This document shows positions 22,375 to 32,664 of a DNA stretch of 64,000 nt, piece by piece. The notes beneath the pieces are model-generated. The model was not told the DNA's origin. It saw only the letters and a list, made by a program, of their open reading frames with translations, and ran no database searches. The DNA comes from Stereocaulon alpinum (Eukaryota > Ascomycota > Lecanoromycetes > Lecanorales > Stereocaulaceae). Made by a program: the position numbers and the translations under genes. Every line of letters starts with the position of its first letter. The first letter of the stretch is position 1. The stretch spans positions 124,001-188,000 of the forward strand of contig JAEUBA010000032.1 in assembly GCA_018257865.1 (NCBI GenBank). The letters are read 5' to 3'.

Positions 22375-25107
22375 ATGGCGTCGACACCTAATCCAGCACA
22401 AAAGTCATCACGATGGGGCTCATTCCTAGCTGGGGTGGAGTCCAGGCTGGATACTATTTTGGCCGACGAAGATACTGCAAAGTTCCAGAAGAAGAATGAG
22501 GCTGCCGCACAGGAGCAGCCGGGGAAGCAGGATGCTATAGCTGTTCCCAAGCCAGGATTACCACAGCGAACATCTTCGGCCACCCGAGCACAAGATCGTC
22601 TAAATGAGAAGTTGGCGAAAGCTATGGCGAACAAGAACCTTGGGAAGAAGGGGGATACTTCGGTGACAACTTCTGTTGTGCCTTCTAGGACGGCTAGCCC
22701 TGCGAATGCCCCTGATATCGCGAGGACAAGCTTGGACAATCCACAAGAGACGAAGGCTACGGAGGGCATAACAGGCAAAGAGGAGAAGGTATCGAAGGGG
22801 CAATCGACGACCAATGGCACAATTGACGAGGACGACGTCAAGGGTGATGCCTCTGACATAACACCAACGGTTCCTGAACCTACCGGACAGTCTCCGATCA
22901 TTACCATAGAGGATGTCAGGGATGAAGCCAAGGCACCGCGACTCTCAACTGATTCCCGTGGCTCAATTTCGACACGACCATCCCTAGAGTTGACTCGAGC
23001 TACCACACCGAATGCGACAGAATCGCCTGAGCTGAATGGTACTGTACTGGAACCCGACGTGAGGCTGCCCGAAGAGTATGAGAAGACTATAGAGCAGATG
23101 AAATCGGACTACGAAGCCGCAGAGCTACGACGGCAGGAGGAGACGCATACGTATCTTGAACAGATAGACGCGCTGCAATCCAAGCTACAGTACCTCACAA
23201 AAGAGGCTGCTGAAATTGCTAAGAACGCTTCAGCAGAAGCTAAGCAGGGTAGTATGGAGCAGAAAGTCGCAGCCAAGGACGAGAAAATTGCCTTGCTCAT
23301 TGAGGAGGGCCAAAAGCTCTCGCAAACAGAACTAAAGCACATGAGCATCATCAAACGGCTGCGTGCTAAAGCTGGTGAAGATGAAAAGTCCGTAGCTGAC
23401 TCCAAGCGAATGGCCCAGAGGCATGAAAAAGCTGCACGGGAAGCTCGAGAAAAGGCAAACCGCGCAGAAAGCGCTGAGAAACGTGCATCAGATAAGGTCA
23501 AGAACTTGGTGAGAGTCGAGAAGGAGTTGGACATTGTGAAAGCAGACAGAGATTCCAAGGATTCATTCATTCGAGACTTACAGATCCAACTATCTCAGGC
23601 TACTTCGTTTGCCAAGGAAGCGGAAGTCAAAGCCAATGCTGAAGCCCTCGAATCTGAAAGGAGACGTGCAGCAGATCTGGCTGATGAACTATCAAGCGTA
23701 AAGACTGAGAAAGAACTAGCAGAGAAGCAGCACCAGAACGAGCTCCGCGAGCTAAGGGAGAAAGCTGAACGAGAAAAGGAGCGAGCCAGAGTTGCGGAGA
23801 TTGAACGGCAAGGCGAGCAGAGCATCTTGGAGAGTAGACTAGAAGCTTATCGCGCTCGAGTCGAGGAAGCGTCTGCCGGACAGACTGGCGATGTTCAGGC
23901 CAAGTTACTACGCCAGATTGAGACATTGCAAAATCAATATGCCGTTGCTAGTGAGAATTGGCAAGGCATTGAGGGATCGCTTCTTTCTAGGATTACTGCA
24001 CTGGAAAAGGAGAGGGATGATATTGCGAGAAGAGAAGCCGATGTACGACGTAAAGCTCGAGAAATAGTGTGTCTTCTCTGTTATAGAGCTTCTCGGATGT
24101 AGGCTAATCATGAATAGAATACGAAGTCCCGACGAATGGAAGAAGAGCTCGAAAGACTCAACGCTAAGACCCAAGATATGGACCACGAGATCTCATCTCG
24201 TAACAACCAATTCGCTACTCTTCAAGAAAGACTCAACAAATCCGAAGCCGACGTCACAGCCGCGAGAAACGATCTCAAAGCCGAACGTGAAACCTGGGAA
24301 GCTCGCCACGCCCAACGCATCGAAGAAGAGAAGACACGTATAAGGGAAGAAACATTACGTTCCACACCGGAAGCTTTGTACCAACAGTTCCGCACTGACT
24401 CCCCAATTACCTACAACCGCACTCGCAAGTCATCCTTGACGGATCGCAACAACCCAAATGGCCGGGACAGTCGTCGCTCGCAAGGTCTTGGGATTAATGG
24501 AAGCGGCGAAGCACCCATGGAAAGGCCAGTCAGTCGGCGCTCCTCCACACAGCCCCTGTACACACTGCAGGCCTCTTCAGGGCACCCGCCAGCACGACCT
24601 ACATCTCGCCACGACTCACTAGGCACTGTCCCGCAACTTTCAGTCAATAACGGAACCCCGGAAACACCATCAATCACTGGCAGAGATGATGACTTCTTCT
24701 CTGGCGTCGAGACACCCGCCACCCCAGAACGCACTATTAATGACCTTATCTCCGTCTCTACAGCTGCCGCTGGTCCCTCAGTCCAACTTGTAGAGCGCAT
24801 GTCAGCAGCCGTCCGGAGACTGGAATCCGAAAAAGCTGCCCATAAAGATGAGCTTATCCGGCTGACCAATCAGCGTGATGAGTCGAGGGATCAAATCGTG
24901 ACCTTAATGAAAGAGGTTGAGGAGAAGAGGGGATTGGGAGAAAGGGTGGAGGCATTAGAGAAGGAATTGAAGGAGATGCAACAACGGTATCTTACTACGC
25001 TTGAGATGCTAGGGGAGAAGAGTGAGAAGGTTGAGGAATTGAAGGCTGATGTGCAGGATGTGAAGCAAATGTACCGAGAGCTGGTTGAGAGTACGATGAA
25101 GGGATGA
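22375..25107 (+). CDS. TMF/Sgm1-like golgin coiled-coil protein
   Basis: Two exons (22375-24066, 24118-25107) encode 893 residues. The 51-base intron has GTGTGT, GGCTAATC and GAATAG and is in phase 0. The N-terminus holds the family tag RWGSFLAGVESRLDTILAD. A Ser/Thr/Pro-rich region follows to about residue 220, then long coiled coils to about residue 650. The C-terminus (SVQLVERMSAAVRRLESEKA through LTTLEMLGEKSEKVEELKAD) matches the TMF TATA-binding domain, which in yeast Sgm1 and animal TMF1 binds Rab6/Ypt6. The expected role is tethering at the Golgi. Family assignment rests on both termini; partner binding is inferred. Confidence 0.87.
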
Positions 25108-25247
25108 CAAGTTTACTGAGGCGGCTTGGTGTTAGAGTTGGGGTATGGCATTGGGTTGGGAGGCTGGCATTTGGGCGACTTAGCGAGCGAGCCCTCTGGC
25201 TTGGGGCTTTAGCAGAGATCTTTTATCACATATACCATGGACGTTCA

Positions 25248-26341
25248 TTAGGAGAATTCTATTCCTTCGCGCTCTGCACTTTGCAGTATATATTGCCGTA
25301 TCTACAAGGCCAGTCATCAGTAAAAGCCAAGAACATGGATGCTCCCGACTGGAGACCTACTTTCTTATCAGGCGCTAAATCAATAGCCAAATTCCCATCT
25401 ACATCTCTCTTATCCGTTTCCGCACCCGCTTTCAATAGCACCATTGCTGCATCGCCATGGCCTTCAGATATAGCTGACATACTATGAGCAACATATCTTC
25501 AAAAATGAACTGGAAGATTGCAGCAGCAACCAAACCATTGCGGAGCTTACCATGATGCAAAGCCGTCAAACCAGAAACATCAGTAGCGTTCAACGGACTT
25601 TTGTTCTCAAGTATAATATTCACCATAGGTACCGACCCTATTGCAGCTGCTCTATGTAAAGGAAGTTGGCCCCGCTTGTCTTTTACGCGGGCGGAGGCTT
25701 TGTGGGAGATTAGTTTGCGGGCGGTTTCGAGGTTGTTTTTTGAGGCGGTGAAGTGGAGGGCTGTTTGGCCGCTGTAGTCTGAATACGTTGTAATTGTTAG
25801 TAAGCACTTTTTTGGGTTCGTGTGTTGGTGTTGTAGGGTGAAGGTGAGTAGTAGCGTACTTTTGGCATTGACGTCCGCCTCTTTGTTTAGGAGGAGGTCG
25901 ACGATGTCGTCGGCATCTCGGAGGGAGGAGGCTATCATTAGGGGTGTCCAGCCTGAGGAGTCCTGGATACGTGTATGAGTACACATCGAAATTGATTCTT
26001 TTGAGAAAGAAAAGGTACCTGGACGTCAGGATTAAAATCGTTCCGCGATACGAGTAATTCTACAACGGGCAAATGGTTGTATGAGACGGCCCAGTGTATT
26101 GGAAGCCGTTCATCATCGTCTTTTTGTGTGGCTAGCCGCGGGTTGGCCTGGCGAGAAATCAGATCTGGGGATTTCACTCATCACAAAATGGAAGTTTACA
26201 TTGATGTATGACTCTACAGCTGCAGCTAGAGTGGGTGTTAGCTGAGAAGGAGGGAGAGTGTATTGGTCGGAAGGCGTGCGTACTTCTGCCCTCTCGGGCT
26301 GCTTCGTGTATAGCATACTTAGCTTGCTGGTCTGGATCCAT
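25248..26341 (-). CDS. NAS6: Proteasome regulatory-particle assembly chaperone Nas6 (gankyrin/PSMD10)
   Basis: I rebuilt seven exons: 26341-26284, 26225-26200, 26147-26019, 25962-25860, 25778-25551, 25473-25361 and 25301-25248. They give 236 residues, close to yeast Nas6 (228) and human gankyrin (226). All six introns (52-81 bases) are GT-AG and keep the frame. Ankyrin repeats read clearly: LPIHWAVSYNHLPVVELL, GWTPLMIASS, GQTALHFTASKNNLETA, GQLPLHRAAAIGSVPMV, GLTALHHAISEGHGDAAM. The spliced C-terminus, KKIRQYILQSAEREGIEF, depends on the last intron. Nas6 binds the Rpt3 ATPase during 19S base assembly. The gene is convergent with the golgin gene and divergent from PRP46, about 200 bases away. 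Confidence 0.92.
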
Positions 26342-26545
26342 ATTCAGTACAGGATGAGCTTTGATATAACGAAATTGACTTTTGAATGCTGGATGATATC
26401 CACTCGTAAGCGCGGTAAAAGCGCGCCAAGATCTTGACATGGCAAAGAATGGGCGGACTTCGACCTGTGTATTTCACGTTGAGGTGGGTCACTCCCCACC
26501 ACATCTTACAGCATTCGAGAGTAGCACCCGTAGAATCTTACGATC
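26342..26545. promoter_or_regulatory. Compact bidirectional promoter NAS6/PRP46
   Basis: Only 204 bases separate the two ATGs, so the promoters must overlap or be shared. No named site was identified. Confidence 0.5.
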
Positions 26546-27973
26546 ATGGCTTCTACTCTCCCTTCATCAGACCTACTTGCGCGGACTTCTGCCCAAAAAA
26601 CTAGGCAACTTTTCGGTTCGGAATACACAATGCCTGCGCCATACATGGGTAATTCACCTCCTGAAGACCCACTCCTTCTAGCTGAGAGGGTTGGGTTGGC
26701 ATCTCGCATCCGAAATGAGTACGACGATGTACGCGAACTACCGCCTGCACTCGCCGCAAAGCAAAAGACCGCAGCGGCCGCACGCCGAAAAAAGCCCCAA
26801 CAAGGCAAGCCAGAATCCGCAACCTTGAAGATGATCGAGGGCATTCCGCAGAAGCCCGACACAAATGGAGGGTCGTCGACTGCTCTAGCCTTACGAAAGT
26901 CCAACACTCCCTTCAATTCAAATGCTAATACGAACGGCGGCCTACCATCCTCAAGTCTCATTCGCCGAGAAAATATCCAACAACCAAGGCCAGAATGGCA
27001 TGCTCCTTGGGAGCTTATGAGAGTCATTTCTGGACACCTTGGATGGGTCCGAGCCCTTGCAGTAGAACCCAACAATCAATGGTTTGCTAGTGGAGCTGGA
27101 GACAGAACGATTAAGATCTGGGATTTGGCCTCTGGATCCTTACGATTAACACTTACCGGTCATATCTCTACGGTACGAGGCCTCGCAGTCTCACCAAGAC
27201 ACCCATACCTCTTCTCTTGTGGCGAGGATAAAATGGTGAAATGCTGGGATTTGGAAACGAACAAAGTCATACGGCATTACCATGGCCATCTTAGCGGTGT
27301 CTACACACTGGCTCTCCACCCTACGCTCGATGTATTAGTGACCGGAGGCCGAGATGGCGTGGCAAGAGTATGGGACATGAGGACAAGGAGTAATATCCAC
27401 GTTCTAAGTGGGCACAAACAGACTGTCTCGGACTTGACCTGCCAGGCTGGAGCCGAGCCTCAAGTCATCACCTCCTCCCTTGACGCCACCGTCCGCCTCT
27501 GGGACCTCACAGCCGGCAAAACCATGGGCGTACTCACACACCACAAAAAGGGTGTCCGAGCACTAGCCCAACATCCTATCGAGTGGACTTTCGCCAGCGG
27601 TAGCACGGGGAGCATCAAGCAATGGAAGTGCCCTGAAGGAGCGTTCATGCAGAATTTCGAAGGACAGAACGCCATCATCAACACACTCAGCGTCAATGAG
27701 GACAATGTACTTTTCTCTGGGGGTGATAACGGATCGATGAGCTTCTGGGACTGGAAGACGGGTCATCGATATCAGAACTTGGACACGACTGCACAGCCAG
27801 GGTCACTCGATGCAGAATCCGGCATCTTTGCTTCTACGTTTGATAAGACGGGATTGAGGTTAATATGCGGGGAGGCGGATAAGACTATCAAGATATGGAG
27901 ACAAGATCCTGAGGCTACGCCGGAGACGCATCCGTTGGAGTGGAAGCCAACGCTTGGGAGGCAGAGGTATTAA
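26546..27973 (+). CDS. PRP46: Pre-mRNA-splicing factor Prp46/PLRG1 (WD40)
   Basis: A single exon of 475 residues. The N-terminal 150 residues are low complexity and family-typical ([20 protein letters not shown]). From [20 protein letters not shown] onward seven WD40 repeats follow, with GH and WD pairs such as [45 protein letters not shown] and [12 protein letters not shown]. The C-terminal HPLEWKP is characteristic of the PRL1/PLRG1/Prp46 group, part of the NineTeen complex that stabilises the activated spliceosome. It is convergent with ORC1, 212 bases apart. Assignment is firm. Confidence 0.95.
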   Translation: MASTLPSSDLLARTSAQKTRQLFGSEYTMPAPYMGNSPPEDPLLLAERVGLASRIRNEYDDVRELPPALAAKQKTAAAARRKKPQQGKPESATLKMIEGIPQKPDTNGGSSTALALRKSNTPFNSNANTNGGLPSSSLIRRENIQQPRPEWHAPWELMRVISGHLGWVRALAVEPNNQWFASGAGDRTIKIWDLASGSLRLTLTGHISTVRGLAVSPRHPYLFSCGEDKMVKCWDLETNKVIRHYHGHLSGVYTLALHPTLDVLVTGGRDGVARVWDMRTRSNIHVLSGHKQTVSDLTCQAGAEPQVITSSLDATVRLWDLTAGKTMGVLTHHKKGVRALAQHPIEWTFASGSTGSIKQWKCPEGAFMQNFEGQNAIINTLSVNEDNVLFSGGDNGSMSFWDWKTGHRYQNLDTTAQPGSLDAESGIFASTFDKTGLRLICGEADKTIKIWRQDPEATPETHPLEWKPTLGRQRY

Positions 27974-28185
27974 GATGTCATACTAGGGACGAGAAGGAAG
28001 GCTTCATCATGTAGATGTTATAGGAGCTCATGCTCTGGAAGGCATAACAGCGAGGCGTTCAGGAGGATCACCAAAGGGCCATGCTTACAGGGCCGGAATA
28101 CCCGAGGTCAGCATACTCTCAGGCCTTTCACGAGACCCATTGTGTTGACAGGGTATTGTAGAATTTAAATACCCAATGTGCATGT

Positions 28186-30402
28186 TCATCCAAATCCTAA
28201 TCCCCTAACCTCCACATCATCTTTCAAGGCCAGCTTAACCTCCTCGTCCCCAACACCCAGCCTTATCTTCCCAACCCTCTCTCCTCGCCTCCCACCCTCC
28301 AGTCCAATGACACCAGCCTCCGCTAACTCAGCAGCAGCGAATCCCATAGCTTTCACTCTCGGCGCCGTCAGCGCTTTACCAGTCTTACTGCTCACGCCAT
28401 CTGTGAGCAGGAAATCATGCACATGCGGATTGTCTGCGCTCATTACTCCCAGCCGTTTCGCCTCTTCGATAACGTCGCTGAGAATGCATTCATTGACGCC
28501 CGTCCTTCTTGTCCGCGCCAGCAGCGCCGCAAGAAACAACTTCGCTGCCAGCGGTAAGGCTTTCAGGTATTGTTGTAGCGGGCTTGAAGTCGCTTCATTG
28601 ATCGCCTGCTTGATCGTTGCAATAGTGACTTTCCCCACCCTTGGCTTTAGTTTCACAGCATCTCCATTCTCAAGACCCTGCTTTTCTCTCTTTCTAGCGG
28701 ATTTGCTGGGTGTGGCCAGTAATGGGTTTTCAGCCGCCGAAGCTTCAGACTCGGCGATCTCGACTGCTCGACGGCAGATGTCTAACGCTCTTCGAGCGTC
28801 TCCGCTCACGGCGGCTACTTTTCGGCTGGCGAATTGGATGGCGTCGCTGTCGACTATGTTGTCTGGTACATGTTCGAGTCTTGAGCGGATGATCTCTTGA
28901 AGCTGTTCGTGCGTATAGCCTGGGAAGAGTATGCGAGTGAGGCCGAGGCGGCTACTGATTTTGTTACTCAGTGTCCGCTCAGGCAAGTCCATTGTGTTTG
29001 CAACTGCGAGAACGATAAGTCGACTGTGTCGGAGCCCAGGCCAGTTGAAGAAATTATACATAACGCTCTGATTCTTCGTGACGAGTTGATCCAGCTCATC
29101 CATCAGCACCACGCACGGCACCCGCCTCGGACTCGGATGATCAAATTCCCTCTCTAGCAACCCTAGCGCCTGAGACGGACTCACTCTCTCCCCTCTCAGC
29201 GCTTCCCAAAGGAGCGAATAGCTCTGCTGCGGCTCGGTGACTTTCATGCCGTTAATTTCTACGAAGATGAAATCATCGAGTTCTTCAGCTAGCACCGATG
29301 CGTTGAGTTGCGAGACTACTTCGCGCACGGTGGCTGTTTTCCCAGTTCCGGGGACGCCGGATATGTAGATGCATGTGCCTGTGCCGGAGGTGATGGCTGC
29401 CTCGAGGTGGGTGTAGACAGTGCTGAACTCGGTTGTGCGGCAGGGGAGGGTCAGAGGGACTGAGGAGACGTGTAGGGTTGTGCGGGCGAGGGCGAAGGGG
29501 GAGGAGGTGTATTCCTTTGGGAGGGCGCGGGTTGATAATGGCGTAAATGTTAAGGGTTTCTTTACCACGATACGTTTGTGCGTTGGGGTGACAAATTTCG
29601 AGGGGGTGTGTTTGCTTTTGGAGGTTGGGGTCGAGGGGAGGGAGTATTTTCGTTTCTTGCTAGGGGTTTTAGGCTCGTCTCCTGGACCTTCTGCTTTGAT
29701 AGGATTCCAATCTAAGACTTCGTCTTCGTCTTCTCTTTTGCGTTTCCTGGTGGCTTTGGTTTGGCTTTGGATCCGCTCGATGAGGGGTAGTATGTCGTCT
29801 GCAGATTGGTACACTTCATCCCAAACAAACTCATCCGTATATGTAGCCGTCCGTGTATTGCAACCTCTCCGACAAACGAATATCTTGCCATAATCCCTCG
29901 AATTCCTTGGGACTCTCCCATTCGGATACCTTTTCTCGAACGTCTTCCGCGAGACAACAGTAGCCCTCCCATTTATAGAAGTAAGCGGATTATTATCCCA
30001 ACTCGGCGTGATATAAACCTCATTCGGTAACGCATCCGTCCTCTTCTTCTGCTTATTCCGTATCTCTCTTTCCGTCGAGAACCACATGAAATTCGCCATC
30101 TTCTCATCATCCTCTTCATCCTCTTCGAAATGACAAATCAGGCCGATCCAGGCTTCGCCGTTACCTTCGGCTTTTAGGAAGACGCAGTCGCCAACCATAC
30201 ATTGGAAGTCACCCATGCGGGCACCGATAATGTCGGACTCGGAACCTCGCTCTGATGAGTAGATCCATTCCCAGGGGTGGTCTTCGAGGCCGAGCTCATC
30301 GTCGGAGTCTTCGCGGGTCACGCCGCCCTCGGTGAGGTATTGGCGGGCACGTTCAGCTTTTGTAGGGGGCCTTTTGGGGATCCCGGTCGTTGAGTGGGGC
30401 AT
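28186..30402 (-). CDS. ORC1: Origin recognition complex subunit 1
   Basis: A single exon of 738 residues. The ATG at 30402 (MPHSTTGIPKR) is used; the frame extends upstream without ATG. Residues about 60-200 form a BAH domain (DCVFLKAEGNGEAWIGLICHF). Basic linkers with TP-rich repeats follow. The AAA+ module has Walker A GVPGTGKT at 349-356 and Walker B VVLMDELDQL with D435-E436, then a sensor region (VLAVANTMDLPER, SRLGLTRILFPGY) and a C-terminal winged-helix region. ORC1 binds ATP and marks replication origins. The TP and SP sites in the linker are possible CDK targets. It is divergent from MRX11, with 239 bases between. Confidence 0.95.
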   Translation of the reverse strand: MPHSTTGIPKRPPTKAERARQYLTEGGVTREDSDDELGLEDHPWEWIYSSERGSESDIIGARMGDFQCMVGDCVFLKAEGNGEAWIGLICHFEEDEEDDEKMANFMWFSTEREIRNKQKKRTDALPNEVYITPSWDNNPLTSINGRATVVSRKTFEKRYPNGRVPRNSRDYGKIFVCRRGCNTRTATYTDEFVWDEVYQSADDILPLIERIQSQTKATRKRKREDEDEVLDWNPIKAEGPGDEPKTPSKKRKYSLPSTPTSKSKHTPSKFVTPTHKRIVVKKPLTFTPLSTRALPKEYTSSPFALARTTLHVSSVPLTLPCRTTEFSTVYTHLEAAITSGTGTCIYISGVPGTGKTATVREVVSQLNASVLAEELDDFIFVEINGMKVTEPQQSYSLLWEALRGERVSPSQALGLLEREFDHPSPRRVPCVVLMDELDQLVTKNQSVMYNFFNWPGLRHSRLIVLAVANTMDLPERTLSNKISSRLGLTRILFPGYTHEQLQEIIRSRLEHVPDNIVDSDAIQFASRKVAAVSGDARRALDICRRAVEIAESEASAAENPLLATPSKSARKREKQGLENGDAVKLKPRVGKVTIATIKQAINEATSSPLQQYLKALPLAAKLFLAALLARTRRTGVNECILSDVIEEAKRLGVMSADNPHVHDFLLTDGVSSKTGKALTAPRVKAMGFAAAELAEAGVIGLEGGRRGERVGKIRLGVGDEEVKLALKDDVEVRGLGFG

Positions 30403-30641
30403 TACGTTTATCGTTGTACAGGTGTGTTTGGAAGCCACCAAACGTAAGTCGAGTTGACACCCAAAGGTCGAACTATGCGGAGACTTGCTCGACTTGGGTT
30501 CGAGTCTTTGGGAGACGCGCGACGCGAGGCGCTAATGCAAGCACTTTAGGTTTCGCGTTGCGCCAAGACCTGGCAAGACTGACAAGGTATCCCTCGACGT
30601 CATTTGTGTAACAGAGAAGGGCAACATAACTCCACAATGCC
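30403..30641. promoter_or_regulatory. Compact bidirectional promoter ORC1/MRX11 with a minimal uORF
   Basis: 239 bases separate the divergent ATGs. A two-codon upstream ORF (ATG CCA TGA, 30637-30645) overlaps the MRX11 ATG at 30642, so its stop and the main start share ATGA. Such an overlap could limit or couple MRX11 translation; this is inferred from sequence only. Confidence 0.5.
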
Positions 30642-31112
30642 ATGATTCGAAGACCATGGCTGCAGCACATACGAAGTGCTGGAATTCGTCCAAGCCCAGG
30701 CCCATTGAGAGTCACCCCGCGCCGACCATTCTCCGTCAAACCCGATGACCTCAACCCCGAAGCCTCAGCAAAGACCCGCTCCAGAGTTGTTCACATTACT
30801 TCCCGTCTTCCCAAATTCTTGCAGAAGTATACGACGCCCTTGATCAACGCGCCTATAACGCATATATCGGCATTCCTACTTCTACATGAGTTAACCGCCA
30901 TAGTCCCGCTATTCGGGCTTGCTGCAACGTTCCATTACACGCAATGGATGCCGCCATTCATTAGTGAAGGAAAGTGGGTTAGTGATGGAGTGGAGAAGTT
31001 CGGGAACTATTTCCGCAAGAAGGGATGGCTAGGCGAAGAAAAGGCGAGGAGGTATAAGTGGTGGGAGAGGGGTGAGGGTGGGACGAGGGTTGTAGTCGAG
31101 TATGTTGTTTAG
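30642..31112 (+). CDS. MRX11: Mitochondrial MIOREX complex component 11-like protein (FLILHELTA family)
   Basis: A single exon of 156 residues. The N-terminus is basic (MIRRPWLQHIRSAGIRPSPG...RRPFS), as expected for mitochondrial import. The family name-giving motif FLILHELTA appears as FLLLHELTA at residues 78-86, inside a hydrophobic stretch (about 75-98) that should span the inner membrane. The motif GVEKFGNYFRKKGW follows. Yeast Mrx11 is found with the mitochondrial ribosome-associated expressome; its molecular function is not established. Family membership is firm; orthology is very likely. Confidence 0.88.
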   Translation: MIRRPWLQHIRSAGIRPSPGPLRVTPRRPFSVKPDDLNPEASAKTRSRVVHITSRLPKFLQKYTTPLINAPITHISAFLLLHELTAIVPLFGLAATFHYTQWMPPFISEGKWVSDGVEKFGNYFRKKGWLGEEKARRYKWWERGEGGTRVVVEYVV

Positions 31113-32664
31113 AAAGATTGGCCGACGCAGGGGACGTAAAGGCGCTAATAGATGCATAGATTCGCCACAGCTTATGCGGTCACCAAGGCGTTACTTCCTC
31201 TCAGGTTGATCTTCAGCGTCTGGGCGACGCCTTGGTTTGCTAGAATTGCCATTGTGCCTATGACCAACCTGATCAGGAGAATCTTCAGAAAGAAAGCTAA
31301 ACCATAGATGAAAGTGAATGAATCGTATACTAAATTCCATCAATTGAGCTGCTCACAAGAATATCTCACGACTACAGTCACAGCTGCTGTGGCATATCTA
31401 TCGACTTGTTGCCTTCTCTTTGATCACGTGAAGCAGTAAAGCATGAGAATTCGATTTCGGAACAAGCGTGAAGAAAGTGAGGCTCAACTTAAAGACTTGG
31501 GTGCCTGTGGAAACGTGGTGCCAACACTTCCGGCTCTTGCCACTCCTTCCTCACCGCCTATAACAAAATATATAAACAGCCACATTCGGACGCATTTCGT
31601 TCAACGACAAACTCAAAACAGCTTTGGTAGGGCAAGAAAGCCCTTTGACCATTCACTTACAATGATTCTGAGTTTTGTGCAGAGTTGCGAGACTTCTGAA
31701 TGATAAGAAGCTGAAGTAGCAGCATTGACGAGTGTTACAAGCCATCGGCAAGCGACCACGGAACATCAACGCAGCAGCAACACCCGGAAACCGTGGCTGC
31801 CTTGTGTCGGAGCCGTTCCGAACGTCTCCTTATTCCACGGCTCCAATAGCGCAACTAGCCGCTAAACAAACACGCAAACTCGCTCTCACAAAGAGGAAGT
31901 TTCTACGGTCATTCACCAGAAGAGATCCTACCACTTACATCCAGATCCAAATCTTCAGTGACCTCTTCACCAATGTGAATCTAAGGAATGATGTGCGGCA
32001 TCATTGCCGTCAAATAGTACCATCCCATCTCTTTTTTCTTCCCGCAGCCACAACCCTACAACGTGTTGCTGGTACCTCTTTGCTTCTTTCACACCAACGG
32101 TACTAAAAGCAACAATAGAGCCTCCACGTCCACATTTATCTTGACTCAAGTCTTGATGAATACGCCATCATCAACTTGACGGAGTTCAAGGTCAACCTTT
32201 CAGCCTGCGCGGAGCTGATCCTCGTCAACACCACATCTCTGCATTGCCAGCATCACACCTGATCGGCAGGGGCCACCCCATAGCACCAAAACCAATTCCC
32301 ACCCATTGCTCAACACAGCCACACCCTCATCCCGTAACAGACAAACTTGAAGCTGGTGGTTCTATCTTGTTGGTTTCTACAATTTCTTTCGGCTTTCACT
32401 CGGGTTCAACATTGACGTCCCCCACTACCTAGCACGTCCTTGGCCCAAGAGCAAGTCACCTACAAACCCAATCATACCAGCAACATCTCGACTTCTCACG
32501 ATCCCTGCTTGTTGCTGTACTTTTCAAGAGTGACGATCACGACCCTGTAACGACAACCTTCATCATCAACACCCTCTCAGCTTCGAGCCATCCAGGTATA
32601 AAACCAGACACCAGACCAAGACTTTCGACCATATTGACGCCCCCAAAAGCCACCATTCGTCATC
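31113..32664. other. Long intergenic region, with a probable promoter at its right end
   Basis: About 1.55 kb without a convincing gene. The last 250 bases are C- and A-rich like a fungal 5' UTR, and TATAAAA at 32597-32603 lies 62-68 bases before the next ATG. A second TATATAAA string is near 31568 with a 10-codon frame after it at 31662, which is probably meaningless. Confidence 0.45.

Noticed and set aside
22359..23006. 215-codon minus-strand frame
   Set aside because: It is antisense to the TMF-like golgin gene, with composition expected of a shadow.
28178..28900. 240-codon plus-strand frame
   Set aside because: It lies wholly antisense to the ORC1 C-terminal region and has no family features.
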